Notes: a model not told the origin generated them from the letters alone. Counted from the first letter of the stretch, positions 24,024 to 37,645 are shown. The stretch: DNA of 64,000 bases from Augochlora pura (GCF_028453695.1 NC_135776.1:3782001-3846000); one strand, 5' to 3'. Numbers and translations are program-made.

Positions 24024-25924
24024 CCGAAATTAAAATAAATATTTGGCAGGAAAACCTAAAATAAATACGAAAGGAATAACTAAAAGTAATCGAAAGCAAA
24101 TCAACGCTAAATTCTCAAAGCCTGCTTTCCATTATCTCATCGTTTAATCCAAAAGCCTAGCGTTAATAAAGTGTTAACGCTTCCAGAACGGATGCTCCGA
24201 AATAAACGGGTTTGCGCACGGGGGAGCCAGGTGCGAGCCATCCGTCCGTCAGGCACGCTGAGAAATCGCGGATTAATGCGCGTCGAAGTCGCGAGGCGAG
24301 TGGCTTGCGCCCTATAGCAATTAGGGGACCGTAGTTGCCGCCCCTGGCTCGTCGACGCACCGGAAATAGGTCCGCAAATTATGTCTGCGGAGTACTATCG
24401 AGGACTGGCTGAAATTCCGCTCTCCTGGACTCACTCGGCGCGCGCGGTGACCGCAGCCCCGCGACCCTAGAAACAATTCAGGCTCGAGGGCCTTGTCAGT
24501 GATGTACAGGTGCAATTTCGTGCGCCGCTGTTAGCACTGCGAGCTATGCACGGTTTTCCCGTGACAGGAAAGAATCCGGTTTATTTATCGCCCCCGATCG
24601 AATGATAGAGGCGTTGTTCGGCCACGAATAACTCTTTAGCTGTTTCTTTTGAATTAGCCTCGCGGTTGTAGATATATTTTTAGGTTTCTTTGGAAATATA
24701 TTTTTATATATGTTTGTAGATATATAGATATATATTCTTCTATATTTTACAGATATATTCTTATATGTACTTTTCAGATTTATTTTATATGTATTTTTAT
24801 ATGTATTCTTGTATATATAATATCCTTTCTATTTTACTCTTATCTATATTGTTCTTTTCTATATAATCTTCTATATGTATATTCTGTTAACTTTTGTTTC
24901 TAGGTATATACTTTCTATTAATTATATATAGAGTATTGAACCTGCAACTAATAAATTAAAATTACTTCTGTTAAAATACATTTCAGGTAATTTTAGTGAA
25001 TCACTGAAAGTCCAATATCATTCTGAGAGATTATTGTTCTTTATCGCCGATTTATTCACCCATAAGTAGTTAACTAACATCGACAAAGGCTGCGCTTCGC
25101 GATCCGCCACGTTCAATATGTCAGCCCTTGCATCGATCGCGCAGTAATGCCCCTAAAAGGTTGCATAAGTCTACATATCGATTTTTCGGAAATATTGTTA
25201 TGTAAATGCGCTGCGCTTAAAGTGTCTCCGCCGGATTGAAAATTTTCGTGAATACCTCGATTTAACGCTGCCGTGAAAAAAATCATTGATGCGACTACGC
25301 ATAAAACTATATAATAGCATCTTAACAATGTATAAATCTAATGGTCCGAGTATTCTTCTCTTTTTTAATAACAATCGAATTACATGATTTACAAAAAAAA
25401 AATTACTATCCCGTCGGTCGGCCATGTTACGGTGAAAATTTCAAGCGTTCGCTTTATAGAAACCGGTTTCTATTTTTCATTCAATTAGAATTTGATATAT
25501 TCCGGTAACCGCGGACGTTATTTCCGAAAATATTTCACAGTGATAACCGCGCTCCTGCCATGCTTGAAAATTGTATACTGTAATAGCAATCACTCAATGA
25601 AATAGAATTTTACACACGGCAAAATGTTCTCAAGCGAGTCGCTATTTGTTTTTATTGTTCGCCGATGCGTCGGTTACGATTTTTTTTTCCACGCAATTAA
25701 TTGTCTTTTTGTTCGGCGAATTGTTGGGTTGCTTAAAATTAATTTTACATTACGACCGCCATTTTATAGCAATTGAGAGAAAAGAAAAATTTAGTTCTTT
25801 GATTATAAAATTTGTGCATGGGAAATTCATAAAGCTCTATAGTCTAGATATTATTTTCGGTAATAATGAAGTGGATGGTATAGTGCAAACTCTGTGCATA
25901 AAATTATAACTCACGATACGATGT
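24024..25924. other. Non-coding stretch
   Basis: No supported gene. Bases 24670-24930 are a degenerate T/A-rich tract with repeated TATATTTTTATATGT phrases. The 87-codon frame at 25646-25909 is hydrophobic and lies in AT-rich DNA. It has no recognisable domain and is not called. Confidence 0.5.
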
Positions 25925-26250
25925 AAAGTATAATAAAATATTTCGAATACATATTGAAATAAAATGAGACGTGTAAAATATGAAACTTAAAGTATTATCT
26001 AAAATAAAATAAAATATCAAATTTAACATGTGAAGTAATATAAATCATCTAAAATATAATGAAGCCTCTATGATACAATCTAAAATAAAATAAAACATTT
26101 AAAATACCATATAAAATAATATAAATATCTCAAATAAAATAAAGCCTCTAAAATACCATTTAAAGTAATATAAAACATCTAAAATACCATATAAAATAAT
26201 ATAAACATTTAAAATAAAACAAAGCCTCTGAAATACCATATAAAATAGAT
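25925..26250. repeat. 80-bp tandem repeat made of shorter AT-rich units
   Basis: AAGCCTCT occurs at 26062, 26142 and 26222, exactly 80 bp apart. Between these, AAAATACCATATAAAATAAT-like sub-units recur about every 40 bp, giving a two-level structure. The left part (25925-26060) is more diverged. Confidence 0.8.
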
Positions 26251-27934
26251 CTCAAACGGCAAGTGTAGAATAAATCGTCGAAAAGAAATAATTAACGCCG
26301 CATCGCCGCGGGCAATTTTTCAGACAATGGTAGAAATAATTCCGCGCGTTCGGAGCTTCTACAAAATTCCTCGTAGAAAAGCGGTCGAATTTGCATAAAG
26401 ATACTTGCCGAACTTTCTCCTTTGCCGTGTTCGTTCCCTCCCCCACCGCTCGCGCGTCTCCTATGTACTCAAGAATATCCATAGTGTCGGCTGAATATAA
26501 CAGCCGGCAATTTTCAGAACAACTACCACCCCCTCTCTCCCCTCCCCTCGATAATATTCGGGACACTGTTCCGAATCCGCGTCTACCGAGCGCGCGCGGC
26601 CACACCGCCCTGTTATGCTTATCGATTATTTAAGCGTGTTTGCATAACCGATGCCGGACTAGAAAAATAACTTCCGTGAACCCGTGTAACGCGGAGCGAG
26701 GGGGGGGGGGGGAGGGTTTCGCAAACTAAAACGAATCCGACGCCGTGTTTGTTTTACCATCGACAGTTAATATTCGAGAGAAATCGTGTCGAACCACCGC
26801 GCCGAATATTTATTCAACGGGCGCGATAAGAGGGTCCGCGGTATTGAAAACTGCAAAATAAGATTACGAAATGTCCGACAAAATGTATAATACTATGGTG
26901 AAAATGGCGGACAAAGGTCGGCGAATTTATCAATTAATTTACTGTAGTTATTAAAGACAAATTCGTTCGACTTTATGTTGATATTATATTTAAGTATAAC
27001 AGTAAATGTTAATTTTGTTTGACGATATTTTTTCATTAAAATCGACGGTAAATTGACGTACTAAAAATGACAAAATTTCACTAAAAATAGGACGTCCTCA
27101 GATTTTAATAGATAGCGATTTTTGTGCGAAAGAAAAATTCTCTGCTCGATTAAAAATAAATAGAAAATTCGTTCCATCTGCAATTATTTTAAATAATTCA
27201 GTAATATTTGCGAACGGGAGATTATTGTGATCATAGCGTTCGGAATATTGTTTAAAGCGGTGGCAGCAGTTGGCAAGCATAAAACAGAACGGGCGTAGAA
27301 TTAAAAATTCCGTAAGATCTCCTAAATCAGCTTCAAAGGGTTAAGTCCAATGAACGCGGCAACTACCGGGATTCCAAGTTCGCCCGGACGCATTAATTCC
27401 AAGTAACAGACGATTTCTATCCCAGTTTATAGTTCCGGGGAGCTCGCCGATGTACTGCAACACCGTGTTCCCAAGCATTGCGTATCAATTAACCATTCCG
27501 AAGACGGTCGATGCAGCTACTATTTCCCGTGTACGCTTCCACTGAAAATTCCTACAGTTCCCGCTGCCATTGTTTATTCAGTTCGGCGCTGGTTCGCGAA
27601 CAATGGAGTCATTATCAAACGACTGCTTAACACGTTCAGTCATTTTTTGCGCCCCCATTCAGAAAATGCAGACATTTCTTTATATTGTTCGAAAAAATAA
27701 TGATACGGTTTATATAAAAAGAACATATGTTATTAAAAATATATTTTTCAGTGATTTTATAATATAATAGATTTTATAATTGTGGCAACTTTGCATGAAA
27801 AATTCAACAATATTATTCGATTATTTTTAACTATATAAAAATGTTAATACTGAATATAAATCTTCTCTTAACTCCTGTTGCTTTCCAATTGACATGGAGA
27901 ATTGTTTTCCATAAAAATCCACAGTCTATTAAAA
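26251..27934. other. Non-coding stretch
   Basis: No supported gene. A run of 13 G is at 26700-26712. AAGGGTTAA near 27336-27344 resembles one end of the TTAA elements, but no left end was found upstream. Confidence 0.5.
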
Positions 27935-28101
27935 ATATAAATCCATATAAAATTCCTATATAAATTCATATAAAATTCCTATATAAATCCATATAAAATT
28001 CCGATATAAATTCATATAAAAATCCTACATAAATTCATATAAAATTCCTATATAAATTCCTATAAAATCCCTATATAAATTCATATAAAATTCCAATATA
28101 G
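27935..28101. repeat. 23-bp AT-rich minisatellite
   Basis: About seven copies of CCTATATAAATTCATATAAA followed by ATT, with few substitutions, which suggests a recent expansion. Confidence 0.9.
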
Positions 28102-28469
28102 ATTATGGAAAATCGTGTTTATACACTCGATTAACTATATCTGTTTCTAATGAGGCGGTAGAATTTTTAGGAAAATGTCTACCCTCGCTGCTGCTGCTAC
28201 GTAAGGAAGCCACCCGACGTGTACACTGCCTTAATTTAGAGCGAGGATATAGTGTTTTAGGTGTGCATAGCCAGCGGTTACGTTGGAAACTCGAGGCCGT
28301 AGTTGATCCGCGGTTGCATTAGGCGGAATCAATCGAGCATTAATATTGGACGGCGTTGTAACCCTATAGCTTGCAAACAGAGAACGTCTTGCCCCGGAAA
28401 GGATCGCTTGGAAATTCGATCGTGTCGCAAACACGGACGCGGGCGCGGTGGGATACAGAGACGGAGCGA

Positions 28470-28850
28470 GAGAGACAGAGAGAGAAAGATAGACATATTA
28501 AGAAAAAGATAAAGATAGAGCAAGCGAGCGAAAGAGAAAAATATTAAGAAAGAAATATAGATAGAGCAAGCGATCGAAAGAGAAAAATATCAAGAAAAAG
28601 ATATAGATAGAGCAAGCAAGCGAAAAAGAGAAAGATAAAAAAGAAGTATAGATAGAGCAAGCAATCGAAAGAGAAAAAGACAAAGAGATATAGATAGAGC
28701 AAGCGATCAAAAAATAAAAATACAAAAAAAAAAGATATAGATAGAGCATGCGATCGAAAAATAAAAATACAAAGAAAAAGATATGGATAGAGCAAGCGAT
28801 CGAAAAATAAAAATAAAAAAACGCGAAGAGAAAAATACAAAGAAAACCAT
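28470..28850. repeat. About 46-bp purine-rich minisatellite
   Basis: Seven or more copies contain ATAGATAGAGCAAGCGATCG followed by an A/G-rich spacer. The CAAGC anchor falls at about 28521, 28567, 28613, 28658, 28700, 28747 and 28793 (42-47 bp apart). On the minus strand it gives long Ser/Leu/Phe/Tyr frames (up to 140 codons at 28498-28920) that mimic a membrane protein but result from the repeat. Confidence 0.9.
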
Positions 28851-31800
28851 AGAGTAGTAAGGTAGAGAGGCACGCCCAGCTGTAATACGTGCCATTTTTG
28901 CAGCGTCGCCGGGCTTCCATTAGCCGCGGAGACTTTAATTTATATTATACTCCACGGTGTCGCAATATTCGGGGTAAACGAGTTCAAAGTGCGTTCAAAT
29001 TACCAGGAACACAGGCTAAACGGAATATAAGTTCGCCGTGAGTCGTTCGAGGGTTTATCGCCATAGTTTCGCCGTCGCGAGCGACGGTTACATTCACTTC
29101 GGGGCGCCGCGCATAAATTTGCAGGAGCCGCTTGCCGTTGGGGAGGGGGTGGGGCGGGACGGGTAGTTGATACAGTCGAAAGTAGCTGCTTTCAGTGTCA
29201 GTTATTCGTCGAGCATCCATTTGTCAACCTAATGGGTATATTGTAAGTAACGCGGGCCAATTCCGCGACGACGTCGTGTTTCGGTTTCTGACAGTTATCT
29301 GTTGCTTTTCCTCTCTCTCACAGCCAATTATCCCCCTTTGTTTCCACTAGAGCACACTCGATGCTTTGATACACGGTGCACGTTTTCCCACGTGTCCCAC
29401 TCGTCGCTCAACGATTCCGGTCCGATCGATCGGCGAATTTTTCTACGAAACAAATGCTATTTAAAAGCTAATTCCGAGATATTGTAGAGACGTTTATTTA
29501 TTGCTTTCGACGATTTCAGTGAAAATCGTGCCGATGTGGATTTAAATCATGTCGATGGCTTCTATAGTGTCTTAAGGGTGTGGAATTTGTGCAAGGATTT
29601 TTTAGTTATTAATTGCCGAATTTATTTAATTTAAGTGTTCTTTTGTCTATTTTATGTGACACTTTGATTGACTTGTTTCATAGGTTATTTACCTGATATA
29701 TTCCAGTATTTATTACATAGATTCTGTATTTTATTATTTGTTATATGTACTTTATATTTTACCATTTATTAATAATAAGTAATTAAGCAATACTTAGGTT
29801 TATATCCATATTTAATTTTTGGAGGAAGCTTTGGCTGTGCATAGCTTTATTATACATATTATATATATATTCTGTATTTTAATATTTGATATTATTAAAT
29901 ATATATATATTTTTATATATTACATATTCTTCTATATTATATATACTATATCTTAACTTCGCAATCGGACCCGTGCTGGCGCATCGAGCCAAGTGTCTCG
30001 CGAACGAGTTACGCAACTCCTTTGACACGTTTGACAAGAGTGGAAGACCATTATTTCCAGCCAGCGCCTAGTTCTCGCGGGTCCGTAAAATCGTCGCCGA
30101 ACCCGGAGAGGGCCCTCCTCCGACGTCTGAATCGACGATGACGAGTGTTTAAGAACAGTTTCCTTGCGGCACTCGAGCCCGCTCAAAGACGCCCTCGTAA
30201 AACAAAACAAATACAATTTTGTTCCCGTTTAACGAAGTTCGCCGCGGCGGACGCGCGCGCGCGCGACTATGTAGGCGAAGGGCGGGAGGACGCGAAATGG
30301 GCTGACGATGATTCTCAAAGGGTGAGAAGCGGCGCGGCGAGCTGCAATTAGCGTGCTCGTCGCGAGGCTCGTTTCGCGTCAATTTCATCGGGACAATAAG
30401 CAAATTAATTCCTTTGGATCGCGAAGTTTGATTTCGTTAGCGGCACCGCCGTGGGCGGGGCCTCTCGTCTCGGCAAGATGGCGACGCTCGACCGAGCAAT
30501 TTGCCGGTGCAGTTATCAAAACACTCGAATGCACTTTTCGTTGCACTTTGAGCCGCGCCGCACTGCCTTGCCCGCGTCCCGCCTCGACGATTTATTTCAT
30601 TCGTTTGATCACTGACGGATCTTTGTGCGAATAAAACATATTTATTTAGCGATTGTGAAACGAGAGTTTTTTCTTCAAACAATTTTAATACCTTTTGAGA
30701 TAACGTCTACAAGTCTGTGTGTAAAGTCTCAATAATAATTACAGGAATAATTACTATATATCATAGTATATATTACACTATAGAATTACCATATAATTAT
30801 TACATGATCACTAATGGCCTCATCGTTAATCCACCCTAGCTGAAATAAGCTCGTAACAATAATTACAACAATAATAATAGCATTCTCTACACGTTATTTA
30901 AATCGCATTTAGATAAAAGAGTTGACGCGCGTCTGACTAATGTTAATTAAGCGCGAGAATAAACAAACGCCACGGTAATTGGCTATCACACAGTAACCGG
31001 CTCCGCTGGCCCAGTTTCTCTCGACGGCGCTGTCTCGTCCACAGGATGCAACGCGACGGCGTCAACGGGCCCGACGATGACGCCCTCCTCGTCGTCCACT
31101 TTCTCCAATCCTTTTCTTTCCCGCGCGTCGTTCAATTTCCCAAGGATTGAAATCGAACGTGACCGGTTTACGTCGCGCGCGTCGCGTCGCAACTTCCCGT
31201 CGTCGCGACGACAATTAAACTCCTTTCTTTGAGCAACGGTGTCAATTTCGCCGTCGAACCGACTGATTCTATTTGCCGGCAGGTAATTACCGCCATTGGC
31301 GGGATCCGGCGGCGTCGACTCTCCACCGCTGTGAAACGGCCAATAATTCTCGCCCGCCGCTTAATTAACGTGTCACGGATACTCTTTGCCTTGTCCATTT
31401 TGCCCGGCACTCTCGCTCCTGTCATTCACGCTTTTTTTTCGTCTCTCCTCCCGCCCCCGTCTCATCCCCGTCGACGAACCCCTCGCGAACCGCCTTCCGC
31501 GGTTTTAATAAAGCGTTCGCTGCACGAACGAACGGGTCTCGCAGTTATTAGTCGCGCAATTGTTGCGGATTTTATGCATTTGCGAGAGACGTTGGCGATT
31601 GCTATGTACAGTAAGAGACAGATTGCAAGAATTTAAGAGCAGTAACGGCGGACGGACTTTAGACGAGGTAAAAATCGTCCCTCCTTAATCGCAGGATGTG
31701 GAGACTTGTATTTCACTATCCCAGAGTGCGCAATTTATTTTTGTAGGAAATAAAAGGAAATTGTGCGAGAAATATATGTATAAAAATGCGGAATTAAAGT

Positions 31801-32307
31801 GGAAGGCATGAGAGAGATGAATTAATATTTTTACTACGATGCTGTGCCCATTAAAATATTTATTGAGACACTTGAAAGAGTCTTCAAGAGGTCGACGACG
31901 TATTAGGTGAGTTAATTGTCAAGAGACGGTGGAAACAGAAGGAGAAATTAATAATATTTTACGAATATTTGGAACTGCTTATAGATGTTAATGGAAGAGA
32001 TTTATTTCCATTTTAATTCTGTATGCTTAGCAATCTTTGTAAAAAATTTTTCTAATCATCAAATGGTCATATTTATTTTTATTTCCGATTATAATTATAT
32101 TCATTTTCTAAGCGTCCAGAGGAAAGCAGCCATCCGAGTGTTATTAATATAAGAAATAAATTATGATTAGGCTCCCGGATCATGCTACAACCGCAACAAT
32201 TTCGCTTTTAAGGGATGATTCTCCGTCTGGTAATTATTCATCGGCTGGAACATTGCTCGTAAGCTCCTTCGTCGCTGCTTTGCGACGGCAATTATTTTTT
32301 AATCTAC

Positions 32308-32480
32308 TCTCTTCCTCCGCTCTCTCTCTCACTCTCAATCTCTCCCTTTCCCTCTGCCACTCTCAATCTCTCCCTGCCTCTCACTTTCTATTTATTTTCC
32401 TCTCTTTTTAGCTATCTTTTTCTCTTCCCTCTCCCCCTCCTCTCCCTCTCTCTCTCTCTCTATCTTTCTACTCTCCCTCC
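32308..32480. repeat. Pyrimidine-rich tract
   Basis: Interrupted CT dinucleotides and CTCTCAATCTCTCCCT phrases, almost entirely C/T on the + strand. Confidence 0.8.
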
Positions 32481-33793
32481 TTTTTCCCGACTATCCGTCT
32501 CTTTTTTGCAACGACGTCCAGCGTGATTAAAACATCCCCGCGCGGAGCGGCCGAGCATCTGTTAATTACCTATCGATCCCCGCGACATCATTACCTAAGT
32601 GCTACATAATCGGACAGGAGTCCCCGAGCGAGCGTAACGGCGGGGACAAGCTTCTTTCCCGGCGTCGTCGCGCGTCGAGGACGACGTCGTCGTCGACGGT
32701 CCGGTCGACTAATCAATTTTCCATTCACCGTCGGCCATCGGCGGATGACTTACGATCGAGGCACGGCGCGCGCACCCCCCCCGGGGGTTTTAATAAATCA
32801 ACAGCCGTCCGGTCCGTCTTCTCTAAAACCCGTCATCAGTCTTCCAAGGGTCCGCGGAACGATACCGATGTTAGGGTAGAGCTACACGCTATGCTCACGA
32901 GATAGCGCGATGTTGGGGCTTGTTGCGGGCTGTTGGCCGTGTGCTGCCACGGCTATGGTTACACGAGGGATCAGGATCATGGTCGTTTCATACCGAAACT
33001 TCGTTCCGTTACACGCTCGGAGTCGTACGTTTCGGGGAACAATGCTTGTACCGATACAGGGTGGATGGACGTGTAATTTGGCGACCCTTTGCCAAATTAT
33101 CGCGACGAGTTGTGCCAAACTGGTCGCTACAGATCGCTCTTGAAAGCAGAATTTTTTAAAATGCTGTTGTTATCGTTATGAAAATAATGGAGAGATGATG
33201 GAAAAGGGTTTGAAAGTCTAGGGTCGAAATTGTTGAAATAAAGTCTAGTCTGAATAGTAATAATTTTAGTCTTGTATAAAGAGTAATTGTTGTAAGAATA
33301 ATGTATCTGTTTAAAGAAAGTGTTGTCTAAATAATATCAATAGTTTTGTCTAAATAAAGTAACTATTAAAAATTTTTTAAATATTAATATCTCAACTGCA
33401 GCTTCCCAAAGCTATCTAATACAAAACTAAGATACCTTATAAACCCTTAAAATCTAAACAATATCAATACTATCGCCAACTCACCAAAACTATCCACCAA
33501 AAAGATAAGTTCACATCCAATCATCTCATCCTACAAAATCAATTCTGCATATATAATATCCATCCCGCTAACACCAAACCAAACAACAGCAACACACTTG
33601 TCTCCCAAGTGAACGAGAAAAGTATCGCGAGCCAACAGACCGGATATCTAATCTCCCAGCGAGCATGAGCAACCCTAAGGTCCGCTCGGCAGTTTCGCAA
33701 CGGTGTCGGGAGGAGTTAGGGCACCGCAAAGCCCGTAGGCGTGCGACGAATCCGGCGATGTCCCGCCGAGAACAAGAGAGAGCGAGAGAGATA

Positions 33794-33818
33794 AAGAGAG
33801 AGAGAGAGAGAGAGAGAG
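33794..33818. repeat. (GA)n microsatellite
   Basis: About twelve GA dinucleotides. Confidence 0.85.
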
Positions 33819-35299
33819 GGCCGGCGTGTGTCGTTCGTGTCACGAGCATCGATCCGCTCTGTCGAAGGGACAACGTACCCCGGTTGTTATCGCGCGGCCG
33901 TTTCTTTCGCGTGTTCCGGCAGATCTCGCGACAACAGAAACCGTCGCGGAATCGTGCTCGACACGTTACGACCGCGCGGCTCGACACGTTCTCGAACACC
34001 AACCGGGGGGCCCCGTGTGTTCCTCCCGTATTCAAGGTATCGAGCCGTTGGTCACGAGAGACGGCCGCCGCGTTCCTATCGGCGACGACGCCGCTAGATC
34101 TCGGATAATGGATTCGTGGAACGAACGACGGAACGCCGCGGCCACGCTTCGGCAAAAATCTAAAGTGCAAATATTCTCTTCGGCATCTCGTTCGATTATT
34201 ATACGATTATACGTATACGTATTTGTTATAGAAGAAGGGAGAATCATTTTTTGGGCGAAGCTCGATTAATTTCAAGTTCAAGTTTACTTCGATAAGGGTG
34301 CAGAATATCTCGAAAGGGTTTCTAATTTGTTGTTTGTTATATTATAATAATAGGGAATGTTATTATATTTTGGGTGGTATTGAACAATTTTGTATGGCTT
34401 TTTGTGCCGCAGTGCAGTGGAATGACAGTCGACGAAGAATGAAAATTGCTTCTCATGTCGATAGCGGATTTAATTTTTATTAAACAAACAATACATCAAA
34501 ATAAGAAGACAAAATCAGTAAATCCTTCTTCAAAATTTCGCTATATATAACACAATAATATATTTCAATTTTACCCAAAGATAAAGAAATAGAAATAGAT
34601 AGCTTTGTTAACTAAGAATAAATATGCAACGGCAAAAGGTTAAACCGGTAAATCAAACGATGCACAATGCACATTATCTAGTTATTATAAATTAAATAAA
34701 TGTTGGAACCCCGTCGAGATCGACGCGAGGCGCCGTTAAACTAGGAAAAACCCCTTGATAATCGCCTCGCTGAAAAATCCTCGAGGCAATTTCCCGCGGC
34801 GAAATCAAGTTTCCCCCAGGTCTACCGTCTAAAATGAAAGATACCGAGAGGGTGAAGGCGTAAGCCAGAAGCAGGCGATAATGGCCACACACGATACGCT
34901 TCCTTTCATTGGCCTGGTCGATAGCCGCGAAGAATGAATCCGGGTTATCCGTAGTGGCCCGGGCAATTTCTTCTCCGTGGCGGTACACCCGGTCTAAAAA
35001 GTTCCTTCCGCGGAATGGATCGTAATAACGTTTCGCCCCGGCCGTGTTCGCGGCGTGAAATTTTATGAAGTTAGATCGCGCGGCCGCCTCCCCTCCCCAC
35101 ACCCCCGTGCTGCTGCCCGTGACTATCTCATCCCTCGAGCTCGTTTTATTAATCGCGGTGACTCGCTCCAAGGAAAAACCGGAGAGGTCCGCGGGCTATC
35201 GCCCTGGCCGCCAACACGGCAAAACAGATAGATGGGCTGCGGTTTCTTGCCGGGCGAGCTGCCATCTTGTCTTTAATACTACTTTCGCCGATGGTGGGG

Positions 35300-35540
35300 G
35301 CTGAGAGAGACGACGTTTTACGGTTTTAATTCGACGATGATTTGGCCGGGGAATCGACAGATGAGATAGTGTCTTTGGTATCTCTTTGGCGAAGGGGTTG
35401 ACAGACACTGTTTTACGATTTTAATTCGACGATTATTTGTCCAAAAAATCGAAAGGCGAGCTGTCTTTAATATATATTTCTAGGAGGGGTTGACAGACGA
35501 TATTTTACGATTTTAATTCGACGACATTTTTAACAAGGGT
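35300..35540. repeat. About 94-bp tandem repeat, 3 copies
   Basis: Three units share TTTTACGRTTTTAATTCGAC, anchored at 35315, 35410 and 35502 (spacing 95 and 92), and a GGGGTTGACAGACR block before the anchor in copies 2 and 3. The conserved core and the variable remainder suggest an intermediate age. Confidence 0.8.
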
Positions 35541-37157
35541 GTCACAGTGTTTAATATTATAATTGAGCATTACTTTTACTACAGATCAGTACAAGTCAAT
35601 TTTTCAAATATTAATTTCACCCCACCTTCCTTGTAAAAAGAACGCAATTCGATTCATTTAAGACTAGCGGAAGCGATTACTATGGGGAGGGGGGAGGGAA
35701 TGACTATTACCGCTGTTACTAAAATTACATTAATTTTATATTTATCAAACAATATATTCTAAATTTTTCTATCCTTTCAACCAGTCTATTCTTCACTAAA
35801 AATATATAATCCTCAGTTTTTCACAATTTCACGTCGTTTAATTATCGATAGAAAAATATAACGTAACAAGAAGGAGTAAAATTAGCGAATTCTTTGCCAC
35901 GTCTGGCGAGAAACCCGTCCGCGAGAGAAACCCGGCGGAGAAGTCTCTCCGGACTTCCAATCAGCGGCCATCATCTTCCGATCCTCTCGGAGTCGGTTCG
36001 AGGAGGACGTGGGCGCCTGTCAAGCCAGGTGAGTCGATAAGCCGCCGCTGGGCATCCCTCTGCGAGTTTGCGATAAGCCGCTTCTACGTACAACACACTC
36101 ACGCTCGCACTCAGCGCAACGTGGTTATCCATTATCTAGGAGAAAACCGACCACGTCCGTAAGAGGCCGGGAGAGCCGACAAGGCGACTCGGGCCAGCGA
36201 AGCCTAGCTACGGGGCCCGTGGTCGAAACATCGCGAAGGCGATCCGAGAGAGCCGAGAAATCAAGGTCGAAGCTGGAGAGTTGCCTCCTCTCTGTCTTTT
36301 TACAGTCCTGGAAACGATTTCTTGACACCTACCCAATCGACTGGGCGGATCTCCTCGCTTTAAATTAAGACGCTCGATCACCGAATGGCGAGATCTCCCG
36401 TTTTGACCTTAGCTAAGGCTGGTCTTCTTGATTATCTCTCTTGAGCTCGAGTTTCTCGCGAATTAATTGAATACTTTTGCAGTTTTTTATACGTGATAGA
36501 ATTCTTTGAAATTTCATTTATAAATTTTTACTCCAGTCAGCGTTATATTTTTATTATTTAAATTTTCGAGAGGTACGATTGCTAAAGAAGTAATTAATGT
36601 TAATAATAACATAATAATAATAATAAGCTACATAAGCCCCCTTTGCAATTTTAATTTCTTTGACAGAAATATTTTATTTTAGCATATCTTTTAAAATTTC
36701 AATTAAAATCCTCTGACTATTAAAATCATCTAAAATCATCGTCAACACGTCACGTCGTCTCCAAAATCATCACTGGTTCAGTACAACGATAGCGTAATAA
36801 TGCTCCACGTTGCAGAGTGATCGGGTTCGGGCGCGAAGTCACGGCTTGAATAAAACCGTGGGCGAAAATCGTTTCACACGAGGGAAATTAATAATCTATA
36901 GAGCCGATGTGTTATCACTGACCACAGTCGCGTATCATATCCCCCGCAAATGGAGTCTCTGTCGAAGCATCCGGATATCGCTGCGGGCACTTTCGCCCCG
37001 ATAATACGGAGCTCGGAAACGCCAGGGCCGTGACAATCGAGGCAATTCCTTTTGCCGTGGCGCCGATTTCACGTGGATAACCCCGGTATTCCACCTTCGT
37101 TTAAGCCGCACCGACTTTATCGCTTACGATCGTCTCTGCTCGCGAACGCGTTACGGT
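35541..37157. other. Non-coding stretch, left flank of assembly gap
   Basis: No supported gene. At 36026-36034 there is a perfect splice-donor consensus, CAG followed by GTGAGT, after a GC-rich segment (35900-36028) that is open in at least one frame. This could be an untranslated or unrecognised first exon, but no start codon or protein match supports it. Confidence 0.4.
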
Positions 37158-37257
37158 NNNNNNNNNNNNNNNNNNNNNNNNNNNNNNNNNNNNNNNNNNN
37201 NNNNNNNNNNNNNNNNNNNNNNNNNNNNNNNNNNNNNNNNNNNNNNNNNNNNNNNNN
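37158..37257. other. Assembly gap (100 N)
   Basis: Exactly 100 N, the usual placeholder for a gap of unknown size. The right flank is a tandem array, so the missing DNA is probably more of the same repeat. Confidence 0.95.
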
Positions 37258-37405
37258 GAATGTGTAATGGAATATATAGTGGAATATATAATGGAATGTA
37301 TAGTGGATAGTATAATGAAAAATATAAAGAAATATATAGTGGAATGTGTAACAGAATCTATAACGGAATACATAATAGAATGCATTATAGAATATCGTAT
37401 AGCAC
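37258..37405. repeat. AT-rich minisatellite at right edge of gap
   Basis: Units of 15 bp, and multiples of it, built on GGAATRTATARTGGAATAT recur from the first base after the gap. The open frames in both directions are Ile/Glu/Tyr-rich or Ser/Ile/Tyr-rich and reflect the repeat. Confidence 0.8.
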
Positions 37406-37519
37406 AGAGTGATATATTATTTGATCAATTTCCCAGATTTAAAGTAACAGAATACGTTCACAGATTCTATTTGGAGGAAGTACGGTTATAGATTTTAAAT
37501 AAGGCGGAACATTAATCTA

Positions 37520-37645
37520 TAATAAGGAGACTATTTATATATCTTAATTACAGAAGGGCATTTATACAGTTCAATTATAGGAGGACATTTATACATTCTA
37601 ATCATTGGAGGACGTTTATACATATCAATTAAGCAAGGTTGTTTA
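37520..37645. repeat. About 27-bp tandem repeat
   Basis: Four diverged units contain GGAGGACATTTATACATTC-like sequence, anchored near 37556, 37583 and 37610, with a weaker copy on each side. Confidence 0.7.

Larger units (their letters stand above)
28851..35299. other. Non-coding stretch
   Basis: No supported gene. It contains a CG run near 30248-30264, a long pyrimidine-rich tract at about 32308-32480 and a GA microsatellite at 33794-33818. Bases 29600-29950 and 33150-33580 are AT-rich. Open frames such as 33568-34170 (minus), 33665-34108 (plus) and 34692-35171 (minus) overlap each other or lack recognisable domains. Confidence 0.5.

Noticed and set aside
27333..27344. CAAAGGGTTAA as the end of another TTAA element
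   Set aside because: No left end was found in the preceding 450 bp.
28498..28920. 140-codon minus-strand frame resembling a multi-pass membrane protein
   Set aside because: It lies exactly over the 46-bp purine-rich minisatellite. Its Phe/Leu/Ser/Tyr content is the reverse-strand reading of that repeat.
34692..35171. 159-codon minus-strand frame with fairly protein-like composition
   Set aside because: No motif or family is recognisable and no splice or start context supports it. A protein search would decide.
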